Below, piece by piece: positions 8,241-17,396 of a stretch of DNA of 64,000 nucleotides. Numbering within the stretch: position 1 is the first letter of the stretch; every line of letters starts with the position of its first letter. The notes beneath the pieces are model-generated. The model did no database searches. It saw only the letters and a list, made by a program, of their open reading frames with translations, and was not told the origin of the DNA. The stretch comes from D37C17 sp964551815 (GTDB lineage Bacteria; Fidelibacterota; Marinisomatia; SCGC-AAA003-L08; D37C17), in NCBI GenBank assembly GCA_964551815.1, contig CAZKEL010000003.1, forward strand, positions 3,226 through 67,225, given 5' to 3'. Made by a program: the position numbers and the translations under genes.

Positions 8241-9047
8241 ATGAATTTTATTAAAATTTTACCCTTAATCACTTATTTATTCTGCCAAAATATGGATATA
8301 AATTTATTAAATACCTTCCTTTTCCACCCCCGTAAAGCTTTTGGAAAAATAACAGAAAAAGACAAACTCATTGAAGTGGAGCCAGGTGTTCAAGTGGGTA
8401 TCCGTATTCATCTGTTTGATACTGCCTTTCCCACTATTTTGTTTTTTCACGGTAATGGGGAAATCGCCCCTGAATATGATGATATTGCTGCAATGTACAA
8501 ACAGCGGAATATTAATTTCATCATTGCAGATTACCGGGGCTATGGTTATTCAACTGGCTCTCCTAATGTACAAAACACCCTTTCAGATGCACATATAGTC
8601 TTAGATTCAGTCCTTATTGAACTGAAAAACCATGGATCACAAAAACCGCTAATTTTAATGGGGAGATCATTAGGGTCCGTGTCTGTACTTGAGTTGTCTC
8701 ATCGGTATCCTGATGATTTCGGTGGACTAATCATTGAAAGCGGTATTTCTACGGAAGAACCTCTTTTCAGGTTAATCGGAACCACTGCAGAGCAGTCAGG
8801 ATATAATAGGGAAATGGGCTTTCAAAATGATGTGAAGATTTCAAAATATGCAGGACCCTTATTGGTAATTCATGCAGAGCAGGATCATATCGTACCCTTT
8901 AGTCAAGGTAAAGAATTAATTGATCTGTGTCCATCAACAGAGAAGAAATTTTTACCCATTCCTGGTGCAAATCACAATAATATTTTGGGAGTAAGTCCAC
9001 AGAAATATTTTGAAGAAGTGAGTCACTTTATATTTTCGATTGATTAA
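8241..9047 (+). CDS. Alpha/beta hydrolase (BEM46/ABHD13-like)
   Basis: A 268-residue alpha/beta hydrolase. HGNGE after a beta strand gives the oxyanion motif, GRSLGS is the nucleophile elbow, EQDHIVPF supplies the acid and GANHNN the histidine. IADYRGYGYSTGSP is characteristic of the BEM46/ABHD13 branch. The first 15 residues are hydrophobic and could be a membrane anchor; an internal ATG at 8292 would remove it, and neither start has a clear ribosome binding site. It converges on the gene at 9141, and the two share a terminator. Substrate unknown. Confidence 0.72.
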   Translation: MNFIKILPLITYLFCQNMDINLLNTFLFHPRKAFGKITEKDKLIEVEPGVQVGIRIHLFDTAFPTILFFHGNGEIAPEYDDIAAMYKQRNINFIIADYRGYGYSTGSPNVQNTLSDAHIVLDSVLIELKNHGSQKPLILMGRSLGSVSVLELSHRYPDDFGGLIIESGISTEEPLFRLIGTTAEQSGYNREMGFQNDVKISKYAGPLLVIHAEQDHIVPFSQGKELIDLCPSTEKKFLPIPGANHNNILGVSPQKYFEEVSHFIFSID

Positions 9048-9110
9048 GAGGGATAACATCATTTCAAAGGGTGAAGTTTTGTAAATAGATATTATTCTTA
9101 AAGACTAACA

Positions 9111-9142
9111 AAAGAGCCCATGTAATTCATGGGCTCTTTTTT
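9111..9142. terminator. Bidirectional intrinsic terminator between convergent genes
   Basis: A perfect 12-bp stem (AAAGAGCCCATG / CATGGGCTCTTT) with loop TAATT and a T-run on the plus side and A-rich flank on the other. It sits between the hydrolase (ends 9047) and the minus-strand gene ending at 9141. Confidence 0.9.
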
Positions 9143-9527
9143 ATTGGTTCCTTTTTAATTTACTTTTATCTACCACCGTTTTATCCGGTTTCTGTTTTGG
9201 AAGGTTGGCAGAAGTTTTAATTTTGTCTCCATAAGCTTTAGTGATTTCATCCTTCCTTTCTGCATACTCTACTTTCAGCGCACGAATTTCTGCTTTGCGT
9301 TCCTCTTTTAGTTTCTGGATTTCAGCGGTGTAGAGTTCTTGAATTTTCTGCCGCTCCAGTTTAAAGTTCTGTTTTAGCTGGTTCAGTTCGTTGAGCAGAG
9401 CTTCGTTCTTAATATTGGGATTAACTTTAAGAAAATCCCCTCCTTTTGAAGGTTTTGTATCTGCAGTAAGGGTGACAATCATTACAGCACCTGCTACCAA
9501 TATGAGGCTCAATGTGTTTAATTTCAT
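9141..9527 (-). CDS. Small secreted coiled-coil protein, unknown function
   Basis: A 128-residue protein with an N-terminal signal peptide or anchor (LSLILVAGAVMIVTLTA). A long, charged, almost uninterrupted helix of about residues 40-100, rich in Lys/Glu/Leu, then follows and should form a coiled coil. The tail is basic (KLKRNQ). I recognise no family; the composition resembles periplasmic OmpH/Skp-like helical proteins only in general form. It has its own promoter region (9528-9762, 235 bases shared divergently with 9763), in which I see no distinct motif. Confidence 0.6.
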   Translation of the reverse strand: MKLNTLSLILVAGAVMIVTLTADTKPSKGGDFLKVNPNIKNEALLNELNQLKQNFKLERQKIQELYTAEIQKLKEERKAEIRALKVEYAERKDEITKAYGDKIKTSANLPKQKPDKTVVDKSKLKRNQ

Positions 9528-9762
9528 GGGTATATCCTCCGTTTAAGTATAATTATGAAAGTCTTTAATATACCTCCCCCTCGATATACACACCAAGAAA
9601 AGAAAGTTAACAGAGTATTAGGTATTACAATCGTTGGTATAGTTTCAGGACATTGGTAACGAAAACTGCTTGAAACAATGAACAATAAAAACGGGTAACA
9701 ATATCTTTAATTTAAAGGAAAGCAATCTGAAAAAATTGAATAATACCCTTAAATTATAGGCT

Positions 9763-10614
9763 ATGATTCAAAGAAAAAACCAATGTAGCCGGTTACTTTT
9801 ACTTCTTCTGCTTACTACCTTTTGTTTTTCGCAGTTTATTCAGGTGAATGCTACCCTTGATTTGAGAAGATTAAGTGAAGGTGAAAAGCAGCTATTTGAA
9901 ACCCTTGCTGAAGATATTGAAAATTATTTCCTCAATACCCGTTTTGCTCCTGAAGCTGCAGACCTTGAATTAGTAGTTGATATGAAGCTGGTGGTTGAAT
10001 CCGTTAATCAAGGTGGCAGCCAGACAACGGTGAACGGGCAGGCGATATTCAGTAATCAAATGGATCAGTATTTCTACGCCAAAGGAATCCAATTTCCCTA
10101 TTCTAAAGGGAGAAAAATGTATTTCACGCCGTCCTTTGACCCCTTTGCCTCATTTTTGGATTACTACGCTTTTTTATTTATCGCCACCGAACTGGATACT
10201 TGGGAATATATGGGGGGGACTCCCTTTTTTAACCGCAGTATTGAACTTGCCGATCAGGGGAAGGATTCAGATTGGTCTGTAGGATGGGAAGACCGCTGGA
10301 AAAAGGGCAGAAATCTAAAGCGGAATGAGTATCTTCGAAGTATGCGCTACAACTACTTTGCGGCACAAGATGCATTATCAGCTGAAGAGGTGGATATAAA
10401 AATTGTAAAATCTGCCATGATGAATTTTTACGAAGATCTTTCCACCCTGGATGAAAAATTAGGCAGCAATAAAGAAACCTTGCTGTTTTTAAAAGCCTAC
10501 CATATTGAAATTGCAGAATTAATAGCAGCCCTGAAAATAAGAGGATGTTTAGAGTTGCTGGCCCTCTATGATCATGACCATAAAAAGGTATATGAATCAT
10601 TTTTAAAAAATTGA
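9763..10614 (+). CDS. Secreted DUF4835/PorD-like protein
   Basis: A 283-residue exported protein with signal peptide (LLLLLLLTTFCFS). The segments FDPFASFLDYYAFLFIATELDTW, followed by a GG and GWEDRWKKGRNLKRNEYL, resemble DUF4835, the family of PorD, an outer-membrane-associated component of the Bacteroidota type IX secretion/gliding machinery. It is the first gene of an operon with an EnvC-like protein, whose start overlaps its stop, and HolB. The family call rests on motif memory, so a different periplasmic role is possible. Confidence 0.55.
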   Translation: MIQRKNQCSRLLLLLLLTTFCFSQFIQVNATLDLRRLSEGEKQLFETLAEDIENYFLNTRFAPEAADLELVVDMKLVVESVNQGGSQTTVNGQAIFSNQMDQYFYAKGIQFPYSKGRKMYFTPSFDPFASFLDYYAFLFIATELDTWEYMGGTPFFNRSIELADQGKDSDWSVGWEDRWKKGRNLKRNEYLRSMRYNYFAAQDALSAEEVDIKIVKSAMMNFYEDLSTLDEKLGSNKETLLFLKAYHIEIAELIAALKIRGCLELLALYDHDHKKVYESFLKN

Positions 10615-11831
10615 AAAGTTTCTCTTTTCTTCCCATAACTATGCTCCCTCTTATTTTTCTTTCCCTTTTATTCGGCGAAGAAAAATCCTCTAAAGAAATT
10701 CAACAGGATATTGATAAAAGGAAAAATGAACTTCAATCATTGAGAGATGAAATCAAAGATATTGAAGAGAGGCTTCTGGTTAAAAATAAAGAAGCAATTT
10801 CCAACACTGAATACCTGATTGATCTTGAAAGTAAAATTTCTTTAACTGAAAAACTCATCCGCTCATTGAATAATGAGGAAAAATATCTATCTGAACTGAT
10901 TCAAAATACAGAAGCAGATATTGAAAAAATGGAGTCCCGCCTGAGTCGTTTAAAATCTCAACTGACCCGCCGACTGCAATATTTATATGTACATGGCAGA
11001 CCTTCTGTTTTGGAAACCGTCCTATTAGCAGGGGATTGGAACAACGCTATTTACCGTATCAAATATTTAGATATTTTAGCCCAATATGAAAAGAAGCTCC
11101 GTTTTCAGATTACGGAGACACTTGAAGAATTAGCTAAAGAAAAGACAAAATTAAAAATTGAACTCAATCGAAAAATTACTTTGTTACAAGAGAAAAAAAG
11201 AGAAGGCGATACCCTTTCCGCTGATAAACGCAAACGCAAACATTTATTGTCTGAGATCAAAAAAGAAAGATCATCCCTTGAAAAGTCCCGTTCTGTAAAA
11301 ACCAGAAAAATTGCAGAAATGGAATCTCTCATTAAAAAGCTTTACACTGACAAAGAAGCGATGAAAAAGAGAGAAGAGGAACTGGCCCGTATCCGTGCTG
11401 AACAAAACAGGGCTACAACAGGTAATTTCGCCAAAATGAAGGGTAAACTTGCCTGGCCTGTAGGAGGAAGGGTCATAGGTAAATTCGGAAGTACCCGCAA
11501 CCCGGAAACGGGTACTATCACCGAAAATGTGGGAATTGATATCAGTGCACAGAGTGGTACATCGGTGAAATCTGTGTTGGATGGAGTGGTGAGTACCATT
11601 ACCTATATTCGTGGTCATGGTAATGTCATTATCATTGACCATGGTGGTGGTTTCAGCACCGTATATGCTCATGTGGATAATATTACAATTCATGAAAATG
11701 AATACATACAGATGGGAAATAAAATAGCCTCTGTGGCTGAGCCGGACCCCGGAGAAAGAGCTAAATTGCATTTCGAGGTTTGGGGGAATCAGGAGAAATT
11801 AAATCCCCTACATTGGCTGGTGAAAAAATGA
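10611..11831 (+). CDS. envC: EnvC-like murein hydrolase activator, degenerate LytM/M23 domain
   Basis: The product has a signal peptide, a long coiled coil (about residues 20-270) and a C-terminal LytM domain of about 120 residues (GKFGSTRNPETG to the end). The canonical HxGxD zinc motif reads NVGID, so one zinc-ligand His is replaced by Asn, while YAHV and LHFEVW remain. EnvC-type proteins with lost zinc ligands activate amidases during septum splitting, which fits here. The start is a TTG at 10611 overlapping the upstream TGA (TTGA), giving a Lys-containing signal peptide; an ATG at 10641 would leave only a short hydrophobic stretch. It overlaps holB by ATGA. Confidence 0.8.
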   Translation: MKSFSFLPITMLPLIFLSLLFGEEKSSKEIQQDIDKRKNELQSLRDEIKDIEERLLVKNKEAISNTEYLIDLESKISLTEKLIRSLNNEEKYLSELIQNTEADIEKMESRLSRLKSQLTRRLQYLYVHGRPSVLETVLLAGDWNNAIYRIKYLDILAQYEKKLRFQITETLEELAKEKTKLKIELNRKITLLQEKKREGDTLSADKRKRKHLLSEIKKERSSLEKSRSVKTRKIAEMESLIKKLYTDKEAMKKREEELARIRAEQNRATTGNFAKMKGKLAWPVGGRVIGKFGSTRNPETGTITENVGIDISAQSGTSVKSVLDGVVSTITYIRGHGNVIIIDHGGGFSTVYAHVDNITIHENEYIQMGNKIASVAEPDPGERAKLHFEVWGNQEKLNPLHWLVKK

Positions 11832-13006
11832 TTTACATAGATTTAATTCTTAATAAAAAAAACTGGAATAGAATTTTAACCTCAGTAAAAAGGAGGAAGT
11901 TGAGTCACGCTCTTTTATTCCATGGTCCACAAGGATCGGGGAAGGAAGGTCATGCGTTGGAATTGGCAGCCTTAATCAATTGTAGTGACCCTCTTGAATC
12001 AGGCGCATGTGGGATATGTTCCTCCTGTAAAAAAACACGAACATTCCAACATGAGGATGTAAACCTGATTATTCCCCTGCCCAGAGGGAAAAATTGGAGC
12101 AGTGACGATCCAATTGATAAATTGTTCAAGAGTAAAAAAATTCTGGATGAATACTTATCTCTGGTAAATGAGAAAGGGGAAAGTCCTTATGCTCCTCTCA
12201 AAATGTCAAACGCAAATACCATTTTAATTAACTCCGTGAGAAATATAAAACAGGAAGCCTCACTCAGCTCCATCAATAACGAATGGAAAATATTTTTGAT
12301 TTTCCAGGCAGAAAAGTTATGTGTTCCAAGTCCTGAAGCAGCTCATGCCCTTTTAAAGATATTAGAAGAACCTCCTGAAAAAACTATTTTCATCATGGTA
12401 TCTTCCCACCCCGAAGCGATATTGGACACGATTCATTCCCGCTGCCAGGACATATTCTTCCCTGCAATTTCATCTTCTGTTATTGAAGAAAAGTTAAAGG
12501 AATCAGGCATGGATAATATCCAGGCCGGAATTATTGCACGCATCTCCGGTGGAGATATGAATCTGCAGTCTGAGTTAGTTGAAAACTCTACCGAAATTCT
12601 GGAGAAAATGTATCAAGTATTAAATGCAGCTTTTAGTTCAGATCCCAAAAATTGGGAGAAATGTATTGATATAGTTTCCCGTCTGAAATTGGGTGGTAAA
12701 GGGAAATTGGAACAGCTTTTTAAATGTATTGGATTATTTTTCAGGGATTTACTCTACTATGCTGCAACCCAGAATGATGAAGCCATAGTATTTAAAGACC
12801 AATTAGGGAAAATAAATAAGATTTCGACAAAATATCCAAGCGCAGACTGGGCACAATGTCTTACCCAAGTGGAACTCACTCAGGAATATATTAAACGCAA
12901 TGGGTATATGCCTCTGCTTATCACCAATCTAATATTGGATTTACAAAAGTATATAAAGGGAGAGTACCATGAATCCTTTAACCTGCATGAGTGGAGCAGG
13001 GGGTAA
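11828..13006 (+). CDS. holB: DNA polymerase III clamp-loader subunit delta-prime
   Basis: A 392-residue AAA+ clamp-loader protein. The Walker A-like loop is GPQGSGKE, a zinc-binding cluster (CGICSSCKKT) follows, then the sensor region EAAHALLKILEEPPEKT and SRCQDI, all diagnostic of HolB/DnaX-related subunits. It loads the beta clamp at the replication fork. The ATG at 11828 overlaps the stop of the EnvC-like gene (ATGA); an in-frame ATG at 11780 lies inside that gene and is rejected. Position and length fit delta-prime better than tau/gamma, which carries a longer C-terminus. Confidence 0.85.
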   Translation: MIYIDLILNKKNWNRILTSVKRRKLSHALLFHGPQGSGKEGHALELAALINCSDPLESGACGICSSCKKTRTFQHEDVNLIIPLPRGKNWSSDDPIDKLFKSKKILDEYLSLVNEKGESPYAPLKMSNANTILINSVRNIKQEASLSSINNEWKIFLIFQAEKLCVPSPEAAHALLKILEEPPEKTIFIMVSSHPEAILDTIHSRCQDIFFPAISSSVIEEKLKESGMDNIQAGIIARISGGDMNLQSELVENSTEILEKMYQVLNAAFSSDPKNWEKCIDIVSRLKLGGKGKLEQLFKCIGLFFRDLLYYAATQNDEAIVFKDQLGKINKISTKYPSADWAQCLTQVELTQEYIKRNGYMPLLITNLILDLQKYIKGEYHESFNLHEWSRG

Positions 13007-13158
13007 GGAGGGATACATAGCCTGTTAATTAAAAATGAAAATGAAAAATGAAAAGTGACCGTTAGCTGATTGTCGTTAACTATTAGCTGTCGGCTGTTAC
13101 CATTAGAATAAAGTCATTGCTTTAAAAATCTGATAATTCTGTAGTAAATTAACAGGCT

Positions 13159-15672
13159 ATGGGAAAATTTTTTCAATTTAATAATTATTTGAAGGGGGTT
13201 TCACTCCTGATTATCCTCTGTGGAACCTTTTTAATTTTTAGAAACCAAGCTGATAATTCTACAGAGACTCACGCTAACTACAAACCCCCAACTATCCAAA
13301 AACCGCATGGCAGGGCTATTGCCAAAGAACCTGCCGCCCTCCCCAATGAATGGATGGGCTATCAACGTACCTATCCCCATGGAAAAATAAACCACCAATA
13401 CTATCTTCAGGCAATGAGGCAGGCAGAAATGCAGCATAAACATGCGGGAACCAGAAATGCTGAATGGGAACTGCTGGGTCCTACGAATATTGGGGGTAGA
13501 ATTACTGATCTGGTGTTAGATGAATCCAATCCCGGAACCATGTATATTGGGGCAGCTTCAGGGGGAATCTACAAGACCACCAATAATGGCATCTCCTGGC
13601 AGCAACTATTTAATCAACCTCCGGTAATCAGTATAGGTGACCTGGCGATTGACCCGCAAAATTCCCAGATTTTATATGCTGGTACAGGAGAAGCCAACGC
13701 TTCCAGCTATAGTTTCATTGGAGACGGCATTTGGAAATCTGTAAACGGGGGAGTAGATTGGAACCATATTGGACTGGAAGAATCTGCCTACATCGCCAGA
13801 ATAATTGTGGATCACTCAAACTCAAACCGAATATTTGCAGCTGCCTGCGGTACTCTTTTTTCCTCAAACTCCCAAAGAGGAGTATATCGCAGTATAGATG
13901 GTGGTTCCCAATGGGAACAGGTACTCTTTCTTACCGACTCCACCGCTGCCATTGATCTGGTACAGCATCCGGATAACCCTGATATTCTCTATGCATCCAT
14001 GTGGGAAAGAGTGCGGGGACTAAATTATCGAAAGTCCGGCGGAGAGTCCTCAGGTATCTGGAAAACGACAGACGGGGGTGACACCTGGTCAGAACTTACC
14101 AATGGATTACCAACGGGAACAAACGTGGGCCGTATAGGAATAGCACTTTCAGAATCTAACCCGGAAATCATTTACGCTTTTTACGATAAACATATGGAAG
14201 AAAATGAGGACTACTCCTTTCTGGGGATTTATAAAACGACCAATGGGGGATTGTCCTGGTATCAAACGAATGATAATTCTATTTATGGGATGAATTCCCG
14301 CTTCGGCTGGTATTTTGGTCAGGTACGCGTTGATCCTGAAAATCCCAATCGTGCTTTTGCCTTAGGTGTTGACCTGGTGCGTACAGAAAATGGTGGTGAA
14401 AGTTGGGAAACGATTGCAGGCTACTTTAATACGGATGAAATTCATGTTGATCACCATGCTCTGGAGTTTGACCCCAATACTAATCGTATGTTCGTAGGGA
14501 ATGACGGCGGTTTATATTCCACAGAAAACTATGGCAATAGCTGGAACCATATCAACAATATTCCTCTTACACAATTCTATGCCATTGAGGTGGACTACCA
14601 GCTTCCACAGCGCATTTACGGCGGAACGCAGGATAATAACACCATCCGCACTCTCTCCGGAGCACTGGACGATTGGCATGCTATTTTAGGTGGTGATGGT
14701 TTCTATACATTGGTAAACCCCACCAATTCAGATATCATTTTTGCTGAATATCAATGGGGATATGTATATCGCTCAACCAACGGAGGAGATTGGATGGACT
14801 ATGTAGGATATAACTGGGAAAACGACCGCAATAACTGGTCATCTCCACTGGTTATGGATCCTCAAAATCCCACTACCTTATATTTTGGAAGTTACCGGGT
14901 TTGGAAGACTATTGACAACGGCAATAATTGGAATGCTATCAGTGAAGACCTCACCCTGGGAGATGACGGTAGTTCATATCATACTATCAGTACCCTGGCG
15001 GTTTCACCTCATAACAGTGCCCTTGTACTTGCAGGCACAGACGATGGGAGAGTCCATCTTAAAACCGGGAATTTTTCCGGGTGGGCTGATATTTCAGCAG
15101 GACTGCCCAACCGTTGGATCACCCGGGTAGCTTTTGATCCTTTTGAGGAATCTACTATTTATGTTACTCTTTCCGGATTCCGCTGGGAAGATCCTCTGCC
15201 GCATATATTTCGTTCAGAAGATTTGGGGGCATCCTGGATAAATATCAGTTCAAATCTTCCTGAATTACCGGTTAACTGCATAGTACTGGATACTCAGTTA
15301 GAAGGTCATATATATATTGGCACCGACTCTGGAATCTTTTTTACCTCCAATGGTGGCAGCTCCTGGCAAAGTTATTCTCTGAATCTTCCCAACATCCCCA
15401 TTATGGATATAAAAATTCATCAACCCACCCGAAAGCTAATTGCCGGTACCTATGGTGCTTCTGCCTATTCCTTAGAGTTAGATATTTATGCACAGGGAGA
15501 TGTGAATATTGACAGTGAAATAAACATTCAGGATATTATTATCATTATTCAGGCAATACTGGGGAATATTGAATTAACACCTCAACAAAGTTCTCTGGCT
15601 GATTTGAACGGTGATGGAATGATTAATATTTTGGATGTTGTTCAGGTAGTGAATATAGTCCTGGAGGGTTAG
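13159..15672 (+). CDS. Secreted Asp-box (BNR/sortilin-like) beta-propeller protein with C-terminal dockerin pair
   Basis: An 837-residue exported protein with an N-terminal hydrophobic signal segment (residues 14-28). At least ten Asp-box motifs of the form S/T-x-D/N-x-G-x-x-W (for example YKTTNNGISW, WKTTDGGDTW, YKTTNGGLSW, FRSEDLGASW) predict one or two beta propellers, as in sortilin/VPS10 and GH74-like proteins. The last 60 residues hold two dockerin type I EF-hand repeats (GDVNIDSEINIQD and DLNGDGMINILD). No glycosidase catalytic residues can be assigned. The domain mix suggests cell-surface or extracellular binding; substrate unknown. It is a lone gene ending near a bidirectional terminator. 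Confidence 0.82.
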   Translation: MGKFFQFNNYLKGVSLLIILCGTFLIFRNQADNSTETHANYKPPTIQKPHGRAIAKEPAALPNEWMGYQRTYPHGKINHQYYLQAMRQAEMQHKHAGTRNAEWELLGPTNIGGRITDLVLDESNPGTMYIGAASGGIYKTTNNGISWQQLFNQPPVISIGDLAIDPQNSQILYAGTGEANASSYSFIGDGIWKSVNGGVDWNHIGLEESAYIARIIVDHSNSNRIFAAACGTLFSSNSQRGVYRSIDGGSQWEQVLFLTDSTAAIDLVQHPDNPDILYASMWERVRGLNYRKSGGESSGIWKTTDGGDTWSELTNGLPTGTNVGRIGIALSESNPEIIYAFYDKHMEENEDYSFLGIYKTTNGGLSWYQTNDNSIYGMNSRFGWYFGQVRVDPENPNRAFALGVDLVRTENGGESWETIAGYFNTDEIHVDHHALEFDPNTNRMFVGNDGGLYSTENYGNSWNHINNIPLTQFYAIEVDYQLPQRIYGGTQDNNTIRTLSGALDDWHAILGGDGFYTLVNPTNSDIIFAEYQWGYVYRSTNGGDWMDYVGYNWENDRNNWSSPLVMDPQNPTTLYFGSYRVWKTIDNGNNWNAISEDLTLGDDGSSYHTISTLAVSPHNSALVLAGTDDGRVHLKTGNFSGWADISAGLPNRWITRVAFDPFEESTIYVTLSGFRWEDPLPHIFRSEDLGASWINISSNLPELPVNCIVLDTQLEGHIYIGTDSGIFFTSNGGSSWQSYSLNLPNIPIMDIKIHQPTRKLIAGTYGASAYSLELDIYAQGDVNIDSEINIQDIIIIIQAILGNIELTPQQSSLADLNGDGMINILDVVQVVNIVLEG

Positions 15673-15786
15673 TTTTAACTGCGGCACAGAGATACTCTTA
15701 CTAATAGTTAAAATTTAAAGTTTCCCACCGAGTTTATGAGAAACAAAAAATCATTTTTAATTTTGAGTCTATCAGTGTTGCAAAAA

Positions 15787-15821
15787 AAAACGGGAAGCCG
15801 CCCCGACTTCCCGTTTTACTA
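15787..15821. terminator. Bidirectional intrinsic terminator
   Basis: An 11-bp stem AAAACGGGAAG / CTTCCCGTTTT with loop CCGCCCCGA, flanked by A- and T-rich sequence. It ends both the dockerin-protein transcript and, on the other strand, the first cytochrome oxidase operon. Confidence 0.88.
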
Positions 15822-15841
15822 ATTAGAGTAGAACCTAAATT

Positions 15842-16666
15842 CTACCAGTCCTCATCATCCTCATCTTCTATATATTCTGCTTCCTCTTCCAACCAGGCAT
15901 TATATTCTTCTTCCGTTTCAACAGTGAGGAAACCTCTCATACGGTAATGAGAATTACCGCAAAGCTGTGCACAAGCAATTTCGTAGCCTTTCCCTTCACG
16001 TCCGGTCCCTTTTATCTCATCAAGGAATTCCACAGAGGTCATAGTGGGAGTAAAATAAATAGGAATGGTCATACCTGGGATTGCATCCTGCTTCACCCGC
16101 ATTTCAGGCAGGGCAAAACTGTGAATTACATCTTTAGATGACAGGTAAATTTTTGCCATTTTATTTACAGGCAAGTGCATTTGGTTCACGGTAACAATAT
16201 CATCCGCACCTGCACCATTTCTGTCCAGTCCGATGGGATTGGATTCTTCATCTACTAAGTTGATATCAGATTCACCAAACATTCCATCAGTACCGGGATA
16301 GTGGATGTTCCAGGCAAACTGCTGGGCGACTACCCGTACTTCAACAACCCCTGAATCGGGAACCTCTGTTTTCAACTGCGACCAAAGGGGTATGGACAAT
16401 CCAACGAGAAGAAATGCTTCAAACACGATTACCCCTATTTCAGCATATTGTGAAAAGTGAGATTTTACTCCATTATAATCAGCATTGGGGTTTGCCTTCC
16501 GGTTAAAACGGATTAATGTAATAATCAGATATAGCCCCCATCCTGCAAAGAGGATAAACATGAGCCAATGCACCCAGCCAAGTACAGAATCTATTAAAAA
16601 TCCATGCCCGGATGAATTTACTGGTAATCCCAAATGGTTTGAAATATTTCCTAAATATTCTAACAT
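15842..16666 (-). CDS. coxB: Cytochrome c oxidase subunit II (operon 1)
   Basis: A 274-residue subunit with two N-terminal membrane spans and a periplasmic cupredoxin domain. CuA ligands are all visible: His in VIHSF, the CxxxC pair in CAQLCGNSH, the following His, and Met in HYRMRG. There is no fused cytochrome c domain, so a separate electron donor is needed. The C-terminus is very acidic (EYIEDEDDEDW), as in the paralogue at 32232. It is the last gene of the operon coxA-coxC-coxD-two small genes-coxB. QFAWNIHYPG is the usual strand before the CuA site. Confidence 0.95.
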   Translation of the reverse strand: MLEYLGNISNHLGLPVNSSGHGFLIDSVLGWVHWLMFILFAGWGLYLIITLIRFNRKANPNADYNGVKSHFSQYAEIGVIVFEAFLLVGLSIPLWSQLKTEVPDSGVVEVRVVAQQFAWNIHYPGTDGMFGESDINLVDEESNPIGLDRNGAGADDIVTVNQMHLPVNKMAKIYLSSKDVIHSFALPEMRVKQDAIPGMTIPIYFTPTMTSVEFLDEIKGTGREGKGYEIACAQLCGNSHYRMRGFLTVETEEEYNAWLEEEAEYIEDEDDEDW

Positions 16667-16673
16667 AATGCTC

Positions 16674-16886
16674 CTAAGCGTTATTTATTTTTCGAGTTCT
16701 AATAGATAAAGAAATGATGGAAGCTGCAATAATTAACAGTACTAATCCAATAAATCCTAATAAGGTTAAAATCCCCATATTCATCCCCTGGCTTAAAGGG
16801 TCTTCCGGATTTCCATAACAAACAGCACAGGGGAGTACCACTGCAGGAAAAATACCGGTAATAATTACAATGAATTTAGCTGCCAT
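16674..16886 (-). CDS. Small membrane protein with CxxC, oxidase-associated
   Basis: 70 residues: a hydrophobic N-terminus, then PCAVCYGNPEDPLSQGMN, one membrane span and a basic tail (RTRKINNA). It overlaps the previous gene by 11 bases and lies 7 bases before coxB, so it is in the oxidase operon. A protein of the same plan with CPYCAG follows subunit IV in the second oxidase operon (36274-36492). I know no named family; the conserved CxxC next to the membrane suggests copper or thiol chemistry in oxidase assembly. Confidence 0.65.
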   Translation of the reverse strand: MAAKFIVIITGIFPAVVLPCAVCYGNPEDPLSQGMNMGILTLLGFIGLVLLIIAASIISLSIRTRKINNA

Positions 16887-17082
16887 TTAACTGTGCCAAT
16901 TCTTTGCTGAACCATTTACCATAAAGCAGAGCAGCAATTAACAGTCCTGCCGAAAGTGCCATGTAAAACACATAATTACTCTTTCCCAGTTCTATCCATT
17001 CAGTATAGGACCAATACCCCAAAAAAATGGCAAAACAGGCAGTAATGAAAATAAACAAAAGATGAAAAGACTTTAATGACAT
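16876..17082 (-). CDS. Small two-span membrane protein, oxidase operon 1
   Basis: About 68 residues from the ATG at 17082, which lies 3 bases after the subunit IV stop; an ATG at 17109 would overlap that gene more. Two hydrophobic spans (HLLFIFITACFAIFLGYW and VFYMALSAGLLIAALLYG) separated by a short polar loop. It resembles small accessory proteins often placed between cox genes, but I cannot assign a family. It is translationally coupled to the 70-residue CxxC protein downstream (11-base overlap). Confidence 0.6.
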   Translation of the reverse strand: MSLKSFHLLFIFITACFAIFLGYWSYTEWIELGKSNYVFYMALSAGLLIAALLYGKWFSKELAQLNGS

Positions 17083-17084
17083 AT

Positions 17085-17387
17085 TTATTGAACCAAATCT
17101 ATATGCCAAAGAACAGGAATGGCTAATAGCACAAAGAGGAAGAAGACGGTCAACAATAAAATATAATGGATGATTTTCTTCTCAGTCTTTAAGTGCATGA
17201 AATTCCCTGCCACCAAGTATCCCTTGAATATGGCAATGGTAAGGCCAACAAATAATGCCCCTGCCATTGAGCCGGGTACATTGAAATCCATATAGGCGGC
17301 TCCAACCGTAAGGGCAGTGCAAAATAATAACAGAACGAAAACATTCCGGTAAGTAATGACATGATGTGCTAAATCTTTAGCTGACAT
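17085..17387 (-). CDS. coxD: Cytochrome c oxidase subunit IV (operon 1)
   Basis: 100 residues with three predicted membrane spans, the middle one containing the segment AIFKGYLVAGNFMHLKTEKK that marks prokaryotic caa3/aa3 subunit IV. It lies 10 bases downstream of subunit III. The small subunit stabilises the CuB site and has no cofactor of its own. Confidence 0.85.
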   Translation of the reverse strand: MSAKDLAHHVITYRNVFVLLLFCTALTVGAAYMDFNVPGSMAGALFVGLTIAIFKGYLVAGNFMHLKTEKKIIHYILLLTVFFLFVLLAIPVLWHIDLVQ

Positions 17388-17396
17388 AATTTCTCC

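Noticed and set aside
10229..10636. Long antisense frame over the DUF4835-like gene
   Set aside because: Shadow of the coding strand; the plus frame has a signal peptide and family motifs.
13020..13110. Repetitive-looking TTAGCTG/GTTAACT sequence before the Asp-box gene
   Set aside because: Units are irregular and cannot be defined as a repeat; noted as low-complexity spacer only.
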